Shown piece after piece: positions 25,301-37,300 of a DNA stretch of 64,000 nucleotides (positions are counted from its first letter, which is position 1; the number at the start of each line of letters is the position of its first letter). A program made the position numbers and the translations under genes. The notes under the pieces are model-generated. The model worked only from the letters and a program-made list of their open reading frames with translations. It ran no database searches and was not told the DNA's origin. Source of the stretch: Prosapia bicincta (lineage: Eukaryota; Arthropoda; Insecta; Hemiptera; Cercopidae); the NCBI GenBank assembly GCA_036971475.1, contig JBAIZL010000001.1, positions 104,273,350 through 104,337,349 of the forward strand, read 5' to 3'.

Positions 25301-28300
25301 TAGAGAAACATTGCTAAAAGGCCAAAAACTGAAAAGATTACATATTTCAGATTTTACACTTAAAACTGGGGATGATTCCCACTTTAACAGATATTTCCAG
25401 AGGGCTGTTTTATAATTAAAAGAATTTATAGTGAAATGTTTTTGAAACCACATTCTAATAATTTTAAAAACCTTGTAATCTTTAGTAATGAATCACTGCA
25501 AACAAAGTATGCAGCTGTACTTATTCAACTAGTTATCTGCATCACAGATGACCACATTCATCAACCACACATTCATCAACCGCATATTCATCAACCGCAC
25601 ATTCATCAACCACACATTCATCAACCGCACATTCTCACAATTTATAGAGTTTACCCACCAACAACTTCATTTTACAGATTTGGAACAAAGTATCTTTATA
25701 ATTACCTTCTTATAACCAACCACAGGTATTTTAATATCAGGCCCAATTGTCAGACAAACTTTCCATCCCATTGGTTTTTTTGATACTTTATTATAAAATC
25801 TTAGTTGGTTTAGAGCATCATCATAGCTGCAAATTACTCCTTTTGTCTGCAATACACATATTATTTAATATAGAACCAAATCAGAAATAAAATATTAATA
25901 TTAATATTATATCTAGATTTAATAAAAAACATAAGCAATAGTTTATTGTTAAATTTTAAGAAAATGTTTGTTACCTGACAAACATATTTATTTATAAACA
26001 TATTTTTTTATTAGTTTTTAATCAAATAGAAAAATTACAAGTATTTCAAATTCAAAAAATGTCAATAAAACTTAATTTGTATTGACGATATTAATGATCT
26101 GTAGTATCCAACTGCTTAAGAAATATTGACAAATTAGTAAAAAATCCTTCAACTAAAATATTCATTTCAGAATTAATTGGCACTTGAAATTTCATAAAAC
26201 GCTTGTTTCTTACAAAAAAGTCTTTCATAAAAAAAAAATTTTATTGAATACTTTGCCTACTTACATCAGTAACTAACTTTGCAATCATGTGTGCATTCTT
26301 GTATTCATTCTCATCACTAGGATCTGGACCACTAAAAACATGACAAAATTAAAAACATATTTTTAATTTAATAACAGCATACTATTATTTTCCAGGTTAT
26401 TGAACCAGGTGTATTTAAGAGGCTAGGTTTGTGAGAACAGCTATTGTTTCACTGTATTGAAACAAGATTAGAACATTTACCATTAATATGTTCCAATACA
26501 AAACAAACCATTATTACAAAACTAACTTCTTTAACACACAAGTATTTATATAGCTATCACACTTAAATTATACTGCAAAAGAAATTACTTGACAATATAT
26601 AAAATCCTATATTGAAAATCATAAAACTTGCTGGCAAGTCCCAAAACTTGAAAATTTGGAAAAATACAAATTTAAACTCAAGATCAACACTAAAATTTTT
26701 ATAAAATCAAGGTTTTTTTATGAATTAGAACATTTAGTTGTAATACATTACAATTTGTAATACAGCTACAAAGTATCTGGTTAGGATTGCAGAATCTGAA
26801 TAAATATTTTCATACCACCTCAACATTTTTCCTTTAATATGAGATAAGTTAGTTATTCCTGTCAGTACCTACTCATATATGCACTGTACTACACACTACA
26901 TAGTGTTAGTGAGAAAATTTTTCTACACTACCCAAAAACTAAAACCTAATTAGATGGTAAAAATACCAATAAGCTGCAATAGCCTGTGTAAGACACTAAA
27001 ATACCTGGTTCTGAAAATTACACAAAAACTAAGTTTCTTATACACTGACAGATCTGAACTCAACAGAAAATTCTTGAAAATTTCAAGAAAAAATCCTTCT
27101 TTGGTTTAAAGCTCTGACTAAACAAACGTAAAATTGTTGACACCATCCCTTGCGTTCAATTTATTTTAATAGCACACCAGTAAATCTATCAGTTAAATCT
27201 GACAGGTGATCATGTTAAAAAAAAGTTGAAGAAGAGTTTGAAGGGGCAGAAGATCCAAATGAAGAGGACATTATATAATCAGTAACACTTTTTTGTGAAA
27301 ATTTATTTTCCAAAAATTTGATGTTTAAAAATTTAGCTCATATCTAAAAAGTAAAACAAACTAGTACTATATAATTTTCAGAACATATTATTTATGATAA
27401 ATTACAGTTTCCTATGGAAGAATATTTTAATTCTTGTTTTAATTTTCAAGATTCATATTTTTTTTACCAACAAATGTATTTTTTTTAAATTGTTGGAAAA
27501 ATAAATTTAAAAAAAAAATATTTTCAGTATGAATTACCAAAAAGTCCTTTCTTTGAAATAAATCTAATCTCAAAGTCTATAAAATTGTCAGCAACATGAT
27601 ATAAATGTAGCAATACATTCTTATATCATTTGAACTCTCCTTAAAATCAATACTAATAAAACATTATCTTCAAAGAAATGGTTTTTACAATTTCTATGTT
27701 CTTATAACTAATAACTTACAATGGATTTATATTACAGGTTAAGCAATGATTCACCAGTAATAGTAGAACTCCAATTGTCTGAATTAATTGGGACCTGATT
27801 CAAATGGACAAAAATTCAGATAATTTGATTTTTTTAAATGAATTTTTAGTAATTACTGTATGTAACTTGCAAATGAGAGTAAAAAACCTTTTTATAGTTT
27901 TTCTAAGCTTTTTCACAGAAAATCAGAGATCTTCCCCTTTACACAAAGAATTGGACTCGAAACCATTGTGGGCTTCACAATGAATGTTGTTGCAAAAACC
28001 AATTGAAAACATCATCTTCTAAATCTTTGTTATTTGCTGCCTTCATTGATTTTCTTGAAGACTATCATCTTCATTTTTAAGCAGTGACACAAAGTTTAAA
28101 AGTGCAGATTTGCTCCTTTTAATGTATGAAATCGTACAACACCGTACATGTCAACCAACTGTTTAGCTGTCACCCCTTTATGTGATTGGTCTATAATTTT
28201 TGGTTTATCTGCTAACAAAAAAACTTTTTACCTGTTTATCAAATAACAATATTTATTAAAGTCATGCATAGTCAGTCATCCCAATACTTTTAACCAACCC

Positions 28301-31300
28301 ACTGAATGACTTATAATCACTTGATAGATCTATTTAATGTCTATTTTATTTCTACTTTGACTTGAGGTCAACTGACACAAAGAGTGAATACAACTGAAAT
28401 AAAATTAATATAGTAAAATCAAACTTCATATTTTTTAGCTATGATATAGATAAAATTACAAAAACCTGCAGAATTGGTGGAAATCATAATATCTATGGCT
28501 CGTTTGTATCAATTTTTTCAATCATTTTAACATCAATAACTACTAACTCTTTAAATCATGAAAATTGATCATGTGGCCAAGGATAACAACATAAACCTTC
28601 CCCATGAGCTAAAAACTCAAATATACGAAATATATGAAAATCAAAATTGCAGGAATATCGAATATCCCTGCTGTGAGAAAAAAATAGGAAGTTGGAAAAT
28701 TTGCTCCTGGATCACAAATGAAAATATAGTCATTGACTTTTAGTTTAAAACTATATACTCTTATAATCTATTTCCAGACTTAAGTAATGACACAAATTCA
28801 TCTCCACAAGAGTACCAGACACAAATACTCTCTAAATACTGTTTAACAAGTAATACAACTAAAATTAACTAGGCTGAAATATCCAAATAAAGAAACAAAT
28901 TTCTATTTTCGTACAAACAAAAGCACAGTACTTATTACAATAAAGGACCAACATTAAATTTTTGTATTTGAGGTTCAAAGATTGTAAATCTGTACATGAA
29001 ACTGCCATTACACCGCACTGTGGTAAGACAATTGACTATCAGGTCATATGATAAAGGTTTACAAATTATGGTCTCACCTAATGGGAACTTTGCTCACGAG
29101 GAAATGAATTTATTAATATCTTTATATGCACCATTTGAAGTTCTTAACAAATAAAACTTTAAATCAATATTAAACATTGCCTGTAGTACTTACATAACTA
29201 CGACATTTATGTTTATGTTGTTGATAATGTCCACAATTGTTCCCAACTGCTCACATGATTTTATTTCTGATGAACATTTTGATAATACTACAATCTTAGA
29301 CTCAGAAAACACCTTTCCCCTAAAACAAAAAGATTCATTATATGTTTATCACAGACACCACATAAAATTAACCATTTCATCACAACTAAGGAACTGCTCA
29401 TTATATTGCCACTTAAGGGAGATTTAATTCTTATTTGCAATACATGTAATTTTGGAAAGTATATAACTTTATCCTGGACCAAATAATCTTATGTCTAAAC
29501 TAGATGTTTAACTTAAACTTAAGTTAATTATTCTATTGTTTTTAAAATTATACAAGAAATTATATTTTAGGGTGCTTTTATATAGGAAGGAATAAAATTA
29601 GAAATGGTAATGTAATGATAATAGGGACCACTTGGGGGAAAATGTGTTATAGAGGGTGGCACCACTGAATATAGTTTTGGTATCCAATATCTTAACCAAT
29701 AATAGTGTTAGTTTTAAAGCAATCGGTGCAGTGAGTAGACATGTGTGCCATTTCATGTGTGTAAGATATTTGCCTACCATGTCTGGCATTGATACAAAAT
29801 TGTAGCAACATTGTAATATGAATGTTTCAGTGAAACTTTGGTGGGGTTGAAGATATACAAATAAATTATTATTGACTAAGGTGAATGATGAAGCAGGGGA
29901 CCTTCTAAAAGAGGTATAAACCATTCAAGGAGAGTAGAGAAACCAACAAGCTGCATAAGAAGCGATCTTTAACATCTTGCACAATCATGTTTTACAGAAG
30001 ATCAAACAACCATGCAATAGCATGAAGATCAACAAATGACCTTCTAGAGCAGGAATGTCCAACTGGCGGCCCGCCATGCCATTTTATGCGGCCCACAAAG
30101 ACTTATCAGACAAAAATATCAGAAAAATACTTGAAATTTTGACAAGGATCTAATAATTTAATGATAAATTCTAATACTATACATGCTAGTTATAATTAAA
30201 ATATTTACTCAAATATTTTGAGGTATAGCAGATGGTCAGAATCTGATAACACTTTAATTCTCGCATTCCCAAACACATTCATTGATTGCATCTTATGCCG
30301 TATCTCTTGAGCTGGCCAGGGCAAAGAAACCGTTTACTGATGGAACATTAATTAAAAAATGTGCCATCGAAATGGCAAAAGCTTTTGAGGATTCTAAAAT
30401 AGCGGAGAAATTTGAATCAGTGGCAATTTCACATCAAACCATCCAAAGAAGAATTGTTGACATGGGTATGCAAGTAGAAAATTCTTTGCTTGGCCAGGTT
30501 AAAGAAAGCTCATATTTTTCACTTTGCTTAGATGAAAGTACTGACCAAACAGATGTCAGTCAGCTCTTAATATTTGTACGTACTACCATTGAAGATTTCT
30601 CTAGTGAAGAAGAACTATTCGATTTGTGTTCTCTTCATGAAAGAACACAAGGAGAGGACATTTATGAGGCTTTGAAAAAAACAGTTGACAGAATTGGAGG
30701 ATTTGATAAATGTTCAGCAATTGTAACAGATGGGGCACCAGCAATGACAGGTAAAAAGTCTGGATTAATAGGATTACTTCGGGAGAATGGCGTTAACTGT
30801 CCGGCAATACACTGTGTTATTCATCAGGAAGCTCTATGTGGAAAATCCATCAAGCAGGATCAAGTTTTTAAACTTGTGATTAAGATTATAAATCTGATCA
30901 GAGGTGGAAACCGGGCCCTTTTACATAGGCAACTTAAGCAGTTTTTACAAGAAACAGAGGCTGAATATGGAGACTTGCTATTATATAACCATGTACGATG
31001 GTTAAGTGCAGGAAAGTGCATGGAGCGATTCTTTGCAATAAGAAAGGAAATCCCTGAATTCCTCAAGAAATATGTGCCATCTGACACCACTGAAATAGAA
31101 AAGAAGTTTGAAGATCCAGAATTTCTAGTTCAATTAGCTTTTCTAACAGATTTGACTAATCATCTTAACATTTTGAACTTGAGTCTTCAAGGAAAAAATC
31201 AAACAATATCAGATTTGGCTGGAATCATCAATGGATTTCGCAGTAAGCTACAACTGTTCAAACAAAATCTTGAAAACAAAAATTGTATACACTTTCCTAG

Positions 31301-34300
31301 TTGTCTTCAGTTAGCCGACAAATTAAAAAACAATGATTTTTTGAGCTGCATCTGTCAAATTCAAGAAGTAATTGACGAGTTCAATACAAGATTTGAGGAA
31401 ATTGAAAGTCTCAAAAGTAGTCTACTGCTTTACAGCAATCCTCTTGGAGCTACAATTGAAGACCAACCAGCTGACCTACAACTTGAATTATGTGATTTGC
31501 AGGGTGACATGTTTCTAATGACCAGGCAAGAAAAGACTCATGACTTTTTTAAATTGCTTCCTAAAGAGAGTTTCCCAAACTTGCGAGAATTTGGGCTAAA
31601 AATGTCTTCAATGTTTGGAAGTACATACCTATGTGAAAGTGTTTTCTCATCTATGAAGTTTATAAAAAACCAAAATAGGAACAAGCTTTCTGATGTATCT
31701 TTACTCCATCTCATGAGGTTGGCTCACACAGAACTAGAGGTGGATATTCGTTCTTTGGTGGCTGCAGCTGATCGACCACAATGTACACACTAAAATACTG
31801 TTATGTACATTTTTATCCTCATTTCAGTTGTTGTGTTAATTGATAAAACTATTTTGTATTTTTCTTATTTGTATAGTTTTCTCTCACTTGAGTCTTGAGA
31901 AATATAAGTAATACTATTCAATTTTGTTTTATTTATTTATAAATTTTCATATGTTCTTGTTGCTATTTCAAACTAAAATTATATTATTACTATGTGACCC
32001 GCAACAACGTACGAGGTTTTAATTTTGGCCCGCTATGCTATGAAAGTTGGACATCCCTGTTCTAGAGATTTCAATTGGTAGTGCATTCTCGATTATGCAT
32101 GATGGTTTGGCCATGTGATATATGCTTAGTGGCATATAATTGGCAGAATCAAATACTAACCAGGGATAATTTCTGGCTATGTCACTAAGATGTGGAACTG
32201 AAAAAACAAAGTTTTTAATAGAAATCAACACACTCCTCTCTTCAAAAAAAAAAAACAAACAAACAAACAAAGAGAGTAGCAAAGATTTAGCACATGCACC
32301 AACAATGTTTTGCAGAATTATCTTATTGGAAAAATGTCTTTTTGGTTGATCAATGATCATTTGTATTTGAACAAAACATATTGCCCTTCTTTGCTTTAAC
32401 AATTGCTAGAGATTTAGCTAAGGTTGAACGACTATGATGCTGAAAGACGGCAAAGAGATAATCTGTTTTCATTTTAAAAAGCACAAAATACGTTTTTGAA
32501 GTTATGCCTGTGATGGTGTATATTTAACCACTGATAAGTAAACATTTCAAAGTAAACAAACAAATCAAAGAAGGCCTTTTAAATAATTTAGGGCCAATAA
32601 CAGTAGAGAGTTACTTAACCCTTAGCACATTATATAAGGTATTATAAATTTTAATTAAGTTCTTAAATAAATGAAGATAAAATTTTTGTAATAAACTGAA
32701 TTTATATTTTTTCCAGTTCTATCGGATTGGTGTTATGGTTTTAAAAAATTAATGGTGTTAGTGACCATTTACATAACATTAGAAAATCTTCATAATTATG
32801 GTCAAAACAGGTTAGATTATGTACAGGAATATTCATAATGAAAAATCAATAAGTTTTTGAAGTAAATAAAAATAAACAATAGATACATAAAAAAGGGAGT
32901 CCTAAACACTATATGTAACAATATAAATACGTAGGTAAATAACCACGCAAATATTTAAACTGCTTGCTGCAGTGTCATTTAGCAAATATATCAACTTGCC
33001 GTGTATACGCTTCCTACCAAATGAGTGCCAATATTACCCTAAGTAAAACACATTTGTCCATATTTGCTACAGCTGAAATGAGTAATAAAAATAATAACAT
33101 ATATTTCCCAAACACTAAAGAAACATTCTAACGCATCTACTGACGTTTTTCTGAACTCGGTATATTGCATTCTTATAAGCAATAGTGGAGTGTTCCTCTT
33201 AGGACCAGCAAAATATTACATTCCACATATTTCTGATCAGCAAACTATTACGCTTATCTTGTAAAAAGACTTAAGATTGTTTGTAAATATACAACACAAG
33301 AGAGTTATAGCAGAAACACAATTAGCAATAGTGGAGTGTTCCTCTTAGGACCAGCAAAATATTACATTCCACATATTTCTGATCAGCAAACTATTCCGCT
33401 TATCTTGTAAAAAGAATTAAGATTGTTTGTAAATATACAACACAAGAGAGTTATAGCAGAAACACAATTATTTACAAAAATATTATAGACTGGGCTTAGA
33501 ATGTTCAGAGTTCATTCATGAAAGTAAACACAATGTTATAAATGTTTAAAAAAACAAGAAACTATGTTACAAATTAATTACACAAAAGTTGAATCTTGTT
33601 GTGTTTAATAATTACATCCAATCTGCACCAAATATGCAGAAATATTTATTAAAACTCTCAAGGAATTTTAAATTATATTTTAGACAAATTATATAAAACA
33701 AATTAAAGGCATATACAAAACTCACAAAAGAGTTAAGCTCACAAGCTAAGCTCAAAGAAATTCCATTTTAAAATTAAATAAGATCTGAACATAAACCAAT
33801 TATAGTCTCTAAAGCAAGGGTTCCCAAACTGGGGGGCGTGGAGAAAGTCCAGGGGGGGCGTGACACCCAAATGAAATAAATAAAAAAATTACAAAAATAA
33901 TTTCCTACAAAAAAAATAAAACTTATTGGTGTATGCACAGATGGTGCTCCTTCAATGCTGGGTTCTCATTCAGACTTTGTGCAGTTGGTCAAAGAGAAGA
34001 ATGCTGATGTGGTTGGGATTCATTGTTTTATTCACCGCCAAGCCTTGGCAGCAAAAACGCTTCCATACCAGCTCAATGCTGTTTTAAAGCTATGTATTAA
34101 AGTAGTCAACTACGTTAAGAACAGTGCATTAAATACTCGACTGCTTAAAGTTCTTTGTGAAGATTTAGGAAGTGACCACAAAACGCTGCTATTTCATACA
34201 GAAGTACGATGGCTATCAAAAGACAATATGTTGGGAAGACTATTTGAGCTCCGTGATGAAGTGATTACGTTTTTGGCACAGCAGAAACAAAACGAGCTTA

Positions 34301-37300
34301 GTGCAGAGTTAAAAAAACCCAGTAACCAAGTGATTTTGGCCTATTTATCAGATTTTTTTGACACGTTAAACAACCTAAACTTTAGACTGCAAGGTGCAGA
34401 CTCATATATAGTAACACATCAGGATGCCATCAAGATGTACGTTGAGAAACTACAACTTTGGATACATAAAGTGTCAATGAACCCCAGGAACTATTCAAGT
34501 CTCAGCAAAGTAGTATCAGTCTCAGAAGAAGCATGTTTTGAGAACGTTTTTGAAGGACCGCTTTTGAAAAACTTGATAATTGACCATTTGAAGAACCTCA
34601 AGGAATAGTTCAGCAGGTACTTTCCTAACTTCAGAGGAGTTTTACAAACTATCAACCGACCCGTTCCACATGGACATACAGTTGCTGCCAGAAGAGTTGA
34701 AAGAGGAGGGAATAGAAATAAAAAATGACTCTGCTGCAAGATACGATTTTGAACAAATGGACAAGCCCTCATTTTGGTTAAAGTACTTAAAAGTTTACCC
34801 CAGTGTTTCAGAGAAATCTGTTCGGATGTACTTGCCTTTTTCAACAACATACATGTGCGAAAAAGCGTTTTCAACTCTTGTGGCGATCAAAACAAAGTAC
34901 CGCAACAAACTTGATGTCGAAAGTGACCTACGCTGTGCTTTGTCTGAAACACAACCCAGGATCTGTCAACTTATTCAGAGCATGCAAGCACACCCATCTC
35001 ACTAAATTACATTTTATGTTTTGTTTTTGTAAGTAGGTAGGCCTATTGTTTCCTTAAATTAAAAATGTATCTGTGTTACAATGTTAAATTTTGTATCAGT
35101 AATTATATTCGTTTTTCATGTAATACTTGTTTTAATTTTCATCATACGTACAATTATCGAATCTTTCCATTCTGCGATACCGCATTCAACAGTGAACAAA
35201 ATATCTACCTACTCACCATTTCAAGTAGGCACATACTTGTACGAGTTCATGTACTTGTACAAGTAGGAGTTGGTATGTACGGTACCGTGGAAATAGGGTA
35301 TTGCAAAATGGAAAGCTGATATGTGTAGGGGGGCGTGGGGGGTCTCCAAATAACCATAGGGGGGCGTGGTACAAAAAAGTTTGGGAATCCCTGCTCTAAA
35401 GGCAAATTAATGGAATAAGATGTACTGAGATAAAGAGAAGTATAATCACCCGTTTGTCTGACTGCAAAGAACAGTAAAATTATAGAATGTTAATAACTGG
35501 TATTTTCCTGAACGTACATACACTAACAGTAAGGCAGGACGTAACTTAAGACACAGGCAGCGCAGCACATGCAAGTACATTTTTTGGCGCAAGACACAAC
35601 ACACGAATCTTTTTCCAGTGCATGTTGAGATGTAGCACACAGCACATGCATGCCATTTTTGCCCTGAAGATGGAAGATACCAATACCAACTCTTCTGAAT
35701 CAGATATGGAAATTGAGGAATTAGTTCTGTTATACAGCATTTCCAAAATTCGAGTTAAAAGTGTGTGGCAGAGTGAATATATGAAAAAACAAAACACACA
35801 CATGGCTATGTTGGCCCACAAACAGTCTTTATACGTTTTCTTGCTATAATCTTCATGATTCACATGTATAGCACAATTAATTCGCGCACCAGCTCAATCA
35901 AATGTTCATTTAACAACATCTTGGATCCCTAGTTAAGAGTTTTATTTATTTATAATTAAAAAATTACATCACAGTTGCAAGTTATTAATGACTTTATCGG
36001 CAGAATACTTATGCACGGAGGATCAGATGATGAGTGCATGCTTTGGGTTTGGATGCATTTTAAATTTTTGCACTAAATATACAACAATATATGATTAGAA
36101 TAAATTTTAAAAGAATAAAGGTATTAGCAAAATATTTTATAGTATTTTTTTTAATTTTGTTGTACTACAGAAAACAGTTTTACACACATTATGATATGAT
36201 AAGGCAATCCATATTCTAATTCATAACCATGTAACATTGTGGCTTCTAAATGGACTTAAAAATAATTTGTTTCAGAAGAAAAAACTTTTTAAAAGTGCTA
36301 GAATTTTCCTTTTATAATGACGAGCCTCTTTTAAAACATAATTGACATTGTATGGCTAACTCTAAGAAAACCAATTTATCAACAGATGAATGCCCCTCCT
36401 GACACGACCTAATTTGTTAATTAATAAAGTCGATATTCCAGGTATAAAATGTCATGTCCATTTTGTTTCGTACGGCCAAGTAAACTGTTAAATTCTGGGA
36501 ACCAATTGCTTTTTTGAGAAATAATGTTTTTAAAATAAAACCTGTTGGTCTGATGCCAAAATTTTATGCTAGAATATTTGTAACCTATTCATAACAATTT
36601 TTGTTATAACTGTAGTTAATATAAGTGAATGCAGCTTACCTCAAAATTTGAAAAGTTATTATTCTATCTATAAGCTGGTGATAAACCATGGTGTTGTGAT
36701 TAAATAAGTCTTCCATTAAATTACAAAGAGTTTAACCTATTTAGTTTATATTGTAAAATGTACAAGTACAGATTAACCTTTTGTATTCCTATAAATAAGA
36801 TACATACAAACTAAAACAAAAAGGTTAAATTATTTGTCCATAAGAAATTAAAAATGAAACATTGTTAAAAATTCAACTTTATTTATTATATATTGCAAAT
36901 TAGAGCTTACAACAATTCACAAAGATATATATTAAAAATTACACTCAAACCTTCACCAGTTACTAATTTATTAACCTACTAGTTGGTTAATAAAGTAGTA
37001 ATTAGTGAAAGTTTAGTAATAATTGAGTTTTAGTGTAATTTGTTACTATTTATCTGTGTTGATCTTTATTACTTTAAATTTTATATCAACTTACTCCATA
37101 GAATGTTTAAGAAAATCAACTGCTACCACTATCCCATCCAGCCAATCAACATTGTTGATACATGTTCCATAAATATTTTCTACTTCTCGAAGATTTTCCC
37201 ATGTTGCTATGCCTAAATGCTCAGTTAATACATTGATATTTTCATATTGGTCCCAAAAATCAACTTTTGAAAAACCATTTTTAGTTTTTTCCTTAGATCC

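Noticed and set aside
25436..25783. ORF with IHQPH repeats
   Set aside because: It is created by the 15-bp minisatellite and overlaps the Ku80 exon on the other strand.
29209..29427. 72-codon plus-strand ORF
   Set aside because: It is antisense to Ku80 exon B and its flanks.
35622..35849. 75-codon ORF with acidic start and [10 protein letters not shown], faintly Harbinger-like
   Set aside because: The resemblance is too short and no catalytic motif or terminal repeat is nearby.
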